DNA from: an uncultured Bacilli bacterium
GTDB lineage: Bacteria > Bacillota_I > Bacilli_A > RF39 > UBA660
Assembly: GCA_934132915.1 (NCBI GenBank)
Contig: CAKPAK010000077.1
Coordinates: 1 to 5,785 of the forward strand
Direction of reading: 5' to 3'
Length of the DNA: 5,785 nucleotides
In this document: piece after piece, positions 5,728 through 5,785 of the stretch
Numbering within the stretch: position 1 is the first letter of the stretch
Layout: every line of letters begins with the position of its first letter
The notes under the pieces: generated by a model
The model's input: only the letters and a program-made list of their open reading frames with translations
Database searches by the model: none
What the model was told of the DNA's origin: nothing
Made by a program: the position numbers and the translations under genes

Positions 5728-5751
5728 GAACTTATTTTTGAATAAATTCTT
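5711..5751 (-). terminator. Intrinsic terminator of the right-edge gene
   Basis: On the - strand AAGAATTTATT (5751-5741) and AATAAGTTCTT (5736-5726) pair over 11 positions, one of them a T-G wobble, around the tight loop CAAA. A long T-rich run (TTCTT, then TTTTTTCTTT) follows directly to about 5711. The 5' arm and loop are coding sequence of the right-edge gene, whose TAA stop (5734-5732) lies in the 3' arm. Confidence 0.75.
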
Positions 5752-5785
5752 GAATTAAAGAATCAAACTCTTCCCTAATTTCCGC
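5732..5785 (-). CDS. C-terminal end of an unidentified protein (rest outside window)
   Basis: The frame entering from the right edge on the - strand gives 17 residues, AEIREEFDSLIQEFIQK, then TAA at 5734-5732. The other two frames stop earlier, and this stop sits in the 3' arm of a strong terminator hairpin, which supports this as the real gene end. The residues are acidic and look like the end of an alpha-helix; too little is visible to name the product. It ends 68 bases before the HD gene start and is separated from it by the terminator. Confidence 0.55.
   Translation of the reverse strand, partial: AEIREEFDSLIQEFIQK

Noticed and set aside
1..5785. A new defence or mobile system
   Set aside because: No transposase, integrase, toxin-antitoxin pair, nuclease-helicase set, CRISPR repeat or tRNA-flanked island is visible; HD and ABC1 proteins here match widespread housekeeping families.

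Overview
The window looks like ordinary chromosome from a low-GC Gram-positive bacterium (Bacillota, or a wall-bearing relative of the Mollicutes). The signs are AT-rich DNA, strong purine-rich ribosome binding sites (AAGGAG, AGGTGA, AGAGGG), very short intergenic gaps, a CwlD-type cell-wall amidase and an AarF/ABC1 kinase of the clostridial type. All tryptophans I traced are coded by TGG, so the standard code applies, although none of the eight visible stop codons is TGA (six TAA, two TAG). The genus cannot be named from this sequence.

Layout, left to right. (1) The C-terminal end of a LemA-family membrane protein (+), closed by a small hairpin terminator that begins in its stop codon. (2) A + strand pair: an intracellular zinc-dependent phospholipase C-like protein overlapping by 32 bp a GNAT acetyltransferase. 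(3) A - strand two-helix membrane protein that meets the GNAT gene tail to tail; a bidirectional terminator is built from the two overlapping coding ends. (4) A 122-bp divergent control region in which both genes carry nearly the same 18-nt block of -10 box plus ribosome binding site. (5) cwlD (+), meeting tail to tail with (6) an ABC1/UbiB-like kinase (-). (7) A dGTPase-like HD phosphohydrolase (-) with its own promoter. (8) At the right edge, the last 17 codons of another - strand gene, whose hairpin terminator abuts and overlaps the promoter of the HD gene.

Functionally this is housekeeping and cell-envelope material: LemA, the phospholipase-like protein, the small membrane protein, the amidase and the membrane-anchored kinase all relate to membrane or wall, while the HD protein acts on nucleotide pools. 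CwlD is known from spore-cortex maturation, so its presence hints at a spore-forming ancestry or lifestyle, but no other sporulation gene is in view. I see no mobile element, CRISPR array, RNA gene or defence system.

Nothing here amounts to a new multi-gene system. The points most worth checking are regulatory and architectural: the duplicated -10/ribosome-binding-site block at the divergent promoters, the coding-end bidirectional terminator, the terminator/promoter overlap at the right edge, and an altered ExD motif in the ABC1 kinase. The whole + strand is rich in A and C whichever strand is coding, which suggests the - strand is the leading strand of replication.
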